A program made the position numbers and the translations under genes. Positions 5,452 to 8,047 of a stretch of DNA of 8,047 bases are shown piece after piece. The first letter of the stretch is position 1; each line of letters opens with the position of its first letter. Location of the stretch: positions 1 through 8,047 of the forward strand of contig DKTP01000042.1 of assembly GCA_002473085.1 (NCBI GenBank), written 5' to 3'. A model generated the notes under the pieces. The model saw only the letters and a program-made list of their open reading frames with translations. It was not told the DNA's origin and made no database searches. This DNA is from Anaerolineales bacterium UBA7227. GTDB lineage: Bacteria > Chloroflexota > Anaerolineae > Anaerolineales > Villigracilaceae.

Positions 5452-6849
5452 TCACTTCTCGCGTTTCCGCAATCCGGCCAGCGCGTCCGCGCCGACCCGG
5501 TCGGCGTCGCCCGCGGAGAGGACGATCAACGCGTCGCCGGGGCGTAGATGTTCGAGCAGGTAACGGGTCGCGTCGTCGAGCGTGGCGGCGAAATGCGCCG
5601 AGGGATGGCGCATGGAACTGACGACCATCGCGCTGGTGAAATCCTGCGCGGCCTCGCGCGAGGCGTAGACCTCGGTGACGATGACTTCGTCGGCGTCGTC
5701 GAAGGCCGTGACGAACCGCTCGAAGAGCGCCTGCGTGCGCGAGTAGGTGTGCGGCTGCCAGAGCGCCCAGACGCGGCGGCCGGGATAGCGCGCCCGCGCC
5801 GCGGCCAGCGCGGCCCGAATCTCGGTGGGATGATGACCGTAATCGTTGACGACGACGACGCCGTCCGCCTCGCCCAGGACCTCGAAACGGCGCGCCGCGC
5901 CGCGGAATTCTCCCAGCGCCTCGGCCGCCTTCTTCGGCGGGAGTCCCATCAACGAGACGACCGCCAGCGCGGCTAATGAATTTTGGACGTTATGGACGCC
6001 CGGCGCCTGCAGCGAGACGGGGATGGTCTCGGTCTCGGGGAAGAGGTTGGAGACGGCCTCGAAATCGAATCCGCCGCGCGTGTTGGGATGGACGTTGCGC
6101 GCCATCATCCAGTGCGGCGCATTGAGCGTGCTTTCGCCCTGCAAGCCGTAAGCCACCACGCGGCGGCCGGACTTCCGCGCCTCGTTCATCAACGCGCTGG
6201 CCGCGGCGTCGTCGAGACAGGCCACGAGCGCGCCATCCGCGGGCAGCAGGTCAACGAATTGCGCGAAGGCCGCGTACATATCCTCGAAGGTCGGATAGCA
6301 ATCGGGATGGTCGTGTTCGATGTTGGTGACCACGGCGTAGAACGGCTTCAAGCCGAGGAACATGCGGTCGTACTCGTCCGCTTCGATGACGAAGGCTTTG
6401 CCGCGCCCGGCGTGCGCGTTGGTCTTCAGGTTGGCGACAGTGGAGCCGACGATGAACGACGGGTCGCGTCCGAGCGCGAACAGAGTCCAGGCGATCATGG
6501 CGGTGGTGGTGGTCTTGCCGTGCGCGCCGGCCACGGCGATGCCGATCTTGTCTTCCATGAGTTGACCGAGGAACTCGGCGCGTTTGTAGACCGGGATGCC
6601 GCGCGCCCGCGCCTCGAGCGCTTCGGGGTTGTCGTCGCCGATGGCCGAGGAACGCACCACCCAGTCCGCGCCCGAAACGTTCCGGGCGTCGTGACCGAGG
6701 AAGACGGTCGCGCCGTCGGCTTGCAGCTTCCCGGCAAACGGCGAGAGGACGCGGTCCGAGCCGGAGACGGTATATCCCATCTCCAGCAGGAGGCGTGCGA
6801 TGGCGGAAAGTCCGGTCCCGCCGATGCCGATGAAGTGGACGTGTGTCAT
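5452..6849 (-). CDS. murC: UDP-N-acetylmuramate--L-alanine ligase MurC
   Basis: MurC is the cytoplasmic ATP-dependent ligase that attaches the first amino acid, normally L-Ala, to UDP-MurNAc. The 465-aa product has all three Mur-ligase domains: an N-terminal UDP-binding Rossmann domain (HFIGIGGTGLSAIA, 5-18), the central ATPase with P-loop GAHGKTTTT (108-116), EADEYDRMFL (156-165), TNIEHDHPD (175-183) and HNVQNSLAA (286-294), and the C-terminal domain with RRFE (320-323), the MurC-typical YGHHPTEI (337-344) and WQPHTYSRT (364-372). The HHPTEI and HTYSR motifs separate MurC from MurD, MurE and MurF. A minor variation is SAGDAD (445-450) where GAGD is usual. The ATG at 6849-6847 lies directly before the Rossmann motif. 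No Shine-Dalgarno is visible, and the upstream gene ends 5 nt earlier, so translation is probably coupled. The gene follows the CvpA-like gene and precedes the small basic ORF. Confidence 0.97.
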   Translation of the reverse strand: MTHVHFIGIGGTGLSAIARLLLEMGYTVSGSDRVLSPFAGKLQADGATVFLGHDARNVSGADWVVRSSAIGDDNPEALEARARGIPVYKRAEFLGQLMEDKIGIAVAGAHGKTTTTAMIAWTLFALGRDPSFIVGSTVANLKTNAHAGRGKAFVIEADEYDRMFLGLKPFYAVVTNIEHDHPDCYPTFEDMYAAFAQFVDLLPADGALVACLDDAAASALMNEARKSGRRVVAYGLQGESTLNAPHWMMARNVHPNTRGGFDFEAVSNLFPETETIPVSLQAPGVHNVQNSLAALAVVSLMGLPPKKAAEALGEFRGAARRFEVLGEADGVVVVNDYGHHPTEIRAALAAARARYPGRRVWALWQPHTYSRTQALFERFVTAFDDADEVIVTEVYASREAAQDFTSAMVVSSMRHPSAHFAATLDDATRYLLEHLRPGDALIVLSAGDADRVGADALAGLRKREK

Positions 6850-6854
6850 GGCAA

Positions 6855-7379
6855 TTAAACGTAGACGACCAGGATAAAAATGAGGACGATGATGACCGCG
6901 AAGTAGATGCCCGGCTCGCCGAGTAAATGCGGCGGCATGTATTCGAGCATTTTGTCAATCACCGCTTGTACGTTCTGTTTAGCCGGCTGCACAAACCCGC
7001 CGGGATATCCGGCTTCGGCCCAATAAGACCAGAATGTGCCCATCACCAGATACCCGTTGATGGCGCCGAGAAAAAGACCGAAGAGCGCGTCCTGCAAACG
7101 CTCGCGGCGCGCGCCGGCCTGCAAACGCGCCACGCTGATGACGGTCTGATAGCCGAAATACGTCAATACGCCCAGCACGGCGGAACGGATCCAGAACAGA
7201 GTCAGGTCCCCATCGGGCAGATCCTTGACCATCGGCGCGAATTGGTGAAGCAGGAAATTAAGCGCCACCGCCACCACCACGGCAAAGCCAACCAGGAGTT
7301 CCTTGGCCCAGCCGCGCAACATGCCGATGACCGCGAACAGAATTACATACATCCAGAAGATAAACACTATGCTGATCAT
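6855..7379 (-). CDS. CvpA-like multi-pass membrane protein
   Basis: The 174-aa product is an integral membrane protein with about five hydrophobic segments (about 3-20, 26-46, 61-85, 97-118 and 156-174). It resembles the CvpA (colicin V production) family: a GMLRGWAKELLV motif in the first hairpin (19-30) and LFGLFLGAINGYLV (98-111) match the family's small Gly/Arg-containing helices. The family's molecular role is unsettled; members have been linked to envelope functions. The chain ends within a hydrophobic segment (VIIVLIFILVVYV) with no cytoplasmic tail. The start ATG (7379-7377) overlaps the murG stop as ATGA and has AGGAG 8 nt upstream, so it is translated together with murG. It lies 5 nt before murC. 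This position, between the lipid II-forming glycosyltransferase and MurC, is not standard for dcw clusters and suggests an envelope role, by inference only. An unrelated small membrane protein is the alternative. Confidence 0.7.
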   Translation of the reverse strand: MISIVFIFWMYVILFAVIGMLRGWAKELLVGFAVVVAVALNFLLHQFAPMVKDLPDGDLTLFWIRSAVLGVLTYFGYQTVISVARLQAGARRERLQDALFGLFLGAINGYLVMGTFWSYWAEAGYPGGFVQPAKQNVQAVIDKMLEYMPPHLLGEPGIYFAVIIVLIFILVVYV

Positions 7380-8047
7380 GATTTCTTCTCCTCGGCCAGC
7401 GCCGTCAATTGACGCGCGATCGCGTCCGCCGCCTGCGGGCGCGCCAGCGCGCGCATGGCCTCGCGCATCGCCGCGAGCGCGGCTGGGTCGTCTAGGATGG
7501 CGCGGACGCGCGCTGGCAATTCATCGCTCAAGCGGTCGTCCTCCAACAAAATGGCTGCGCCGCGGCGGACGAGATAATCGGCGTTGACCTTTTGATAGCG
7601 CCAGGCGTGCGGATACGGGACCAGCGCGGCCGGCAAGCCAAACAGCGGGTACTCTCCCAGCGCGGACGCGCCCGCCCGCGAGACCGCCAGATCGGACGCG
7701 GCCAGCGCGGCGCCCATCTCCTCGTGGAGATAGGGAAAGGCGTGATAATCGCGGCGGTTCGCTCCCGACGTTTCAGCGGCCGCGGCTTCGACGGCGGGCC
7801 AGTCCAACTGGCCGCTGACGTGGATCACCTGCGCGGCCTCCAGCAGGGAAGGCAGATGGCGCAAGACCGCCCGGTTGATGGAGCGCGCCCCGCGGCTTCC
7901 GCCGGTGACGAGCAGGACGGGCTTTTCAGCGCGCAAGCCGAAAACTTTTCGCGCCGAAACGCGGTCCCATTTCAGCAGGCCGGCGCGCACGGGATAGCCC
8001 GTCTCGACGACGCGGGCGCGGGCGGGGAAATACGCCCGCGACTCGGA
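7376..8047 (-). CDS. murG: MurG, lipid II-forming GlcNAc transferase, C-terminal part (runs off the window)
   Basis: MurG transfers GlcNAc from UDP-GlcNAc to lipid I at the inner face of the membrane, giving lipid II. The frame is open from 8047 to the stop at 7378-7376, giving the last 223 residues; the N-terminal acceptor domain is outside the window. It enters at the domain linker with VVETGYPVRAGLL, matching the conserved TGNPVR element of MurG. Visible donor-domain motifs are VTGGSRGARSIN (the GGSxGA loop), HAFPYLHEEM, DLAVSRAGASALGEYPLFG with the conserved Glu, and LVPYPHAWRYQKVNADYL with the Gln/Asn that contact UDP-GlcNAc. A GTG at 7990 is internal and not a start. The stop codon overlaps the ATG of the CvpA-like gene by 4 nt. 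Assignment to MurG rather than another GT28 glycosyltransferase is supported by the motifs and by murC next to it. Confidence 0.95.
   Translation of the reverse strand, partial: SESRAYFPARARVVETGYPVRAGLLKWDRVSARKVFGLRAEKPVLLVTGGSRGARSINRAVLRHLPSLLEAAQVIHVSGQLDWPAVEAAAAETSGANRRDYHAFPYLHEEMGAALAASDLAVSRAGASALGEYPLFGLPAALVPYPHAWRYQKVNADYLVRRGAAILLEDDRLSDELPARVRAILDDPAALAAMREAMRALARPQAADAIARQLTALAEEKKS

Noticed and set aside
6251..6958. Minus-strand 235-codon frame overlapping murC and the CvpA-like gene
   Set aside because: It is an out-of-frame, Arg-rich translation of murC coding DNA without any domain.

Overview
The window is a run of ten genes, all on the minus strand, forming part of a division and cell wall (dcw) cluster. 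In transcription order, from high to low coordinates, they are murG (5' end outside the window), a CvpA-like membrane protein gene, murC, a small basic ORF, murB, a 'four helix bundle' gene of the 23S rRNA intervening-sequence family, ddl, ftsQ, ftsA and ftsZ (3' end outside the window). Most of the DNA is GC-rich. The gene order, the coding style and the IVS-type gene suggest an environmental bacterium, most probably Chloroflexota/Anaerolineae. That placement is inference and was not tested.

Genes at 4328-8047 make and process peptidoglycan precursors: MurG adds GlcNAc to lipid I, MurC adds the first stem amino acid, and MurB makes UDP-MurNAc. Genes at 1-3767 supply D-Ala-D-Ala (Ddl) and the divisome (FtsQ, FtsA, FtsZ). 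Junctions are tight: a 4-nt overlap at murG/cvpA-like and at ddl/ftsQ, 5 nt before murC, 6 nt before the small ORF, 2 nt before murB and 1 nt between ftsQ and ftsA. This implies one translationally coupled operon. The longest gap, 105 nt between ftsA and ftsZ, holds a hairpin, a TATAAT hexamer and a strong Shine-Dalgarno site, so ftsZ may have its own transcriptional and translational control.

The unusual part is 3768-4335. A clearly AT-richer IVS-family gene sits between murB and ddl. It is bounded by tandem 7-bp repeats (consensus TACGCAN): three units on the ddl side and five on the murB side, in opposite orientation. A perfect 14-nt inverted repeat lies within them. The repeats supply the last two murB codons and its stop, and run to within one base of the ddl start codon, leaving ddl without a visible Shine-Dalgarno. 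This looks like a small mobile or formerly mobile cassette inserted exactly at a gene junction of an essential operon. It resembles the IVS elements of 23S rRNA genes, which carry the same protein family and are bounded by inverted repeats. No RNA genes, CRISPR arrays or recognised transposases were found, and no stretch over 300 bases lacks a gene.
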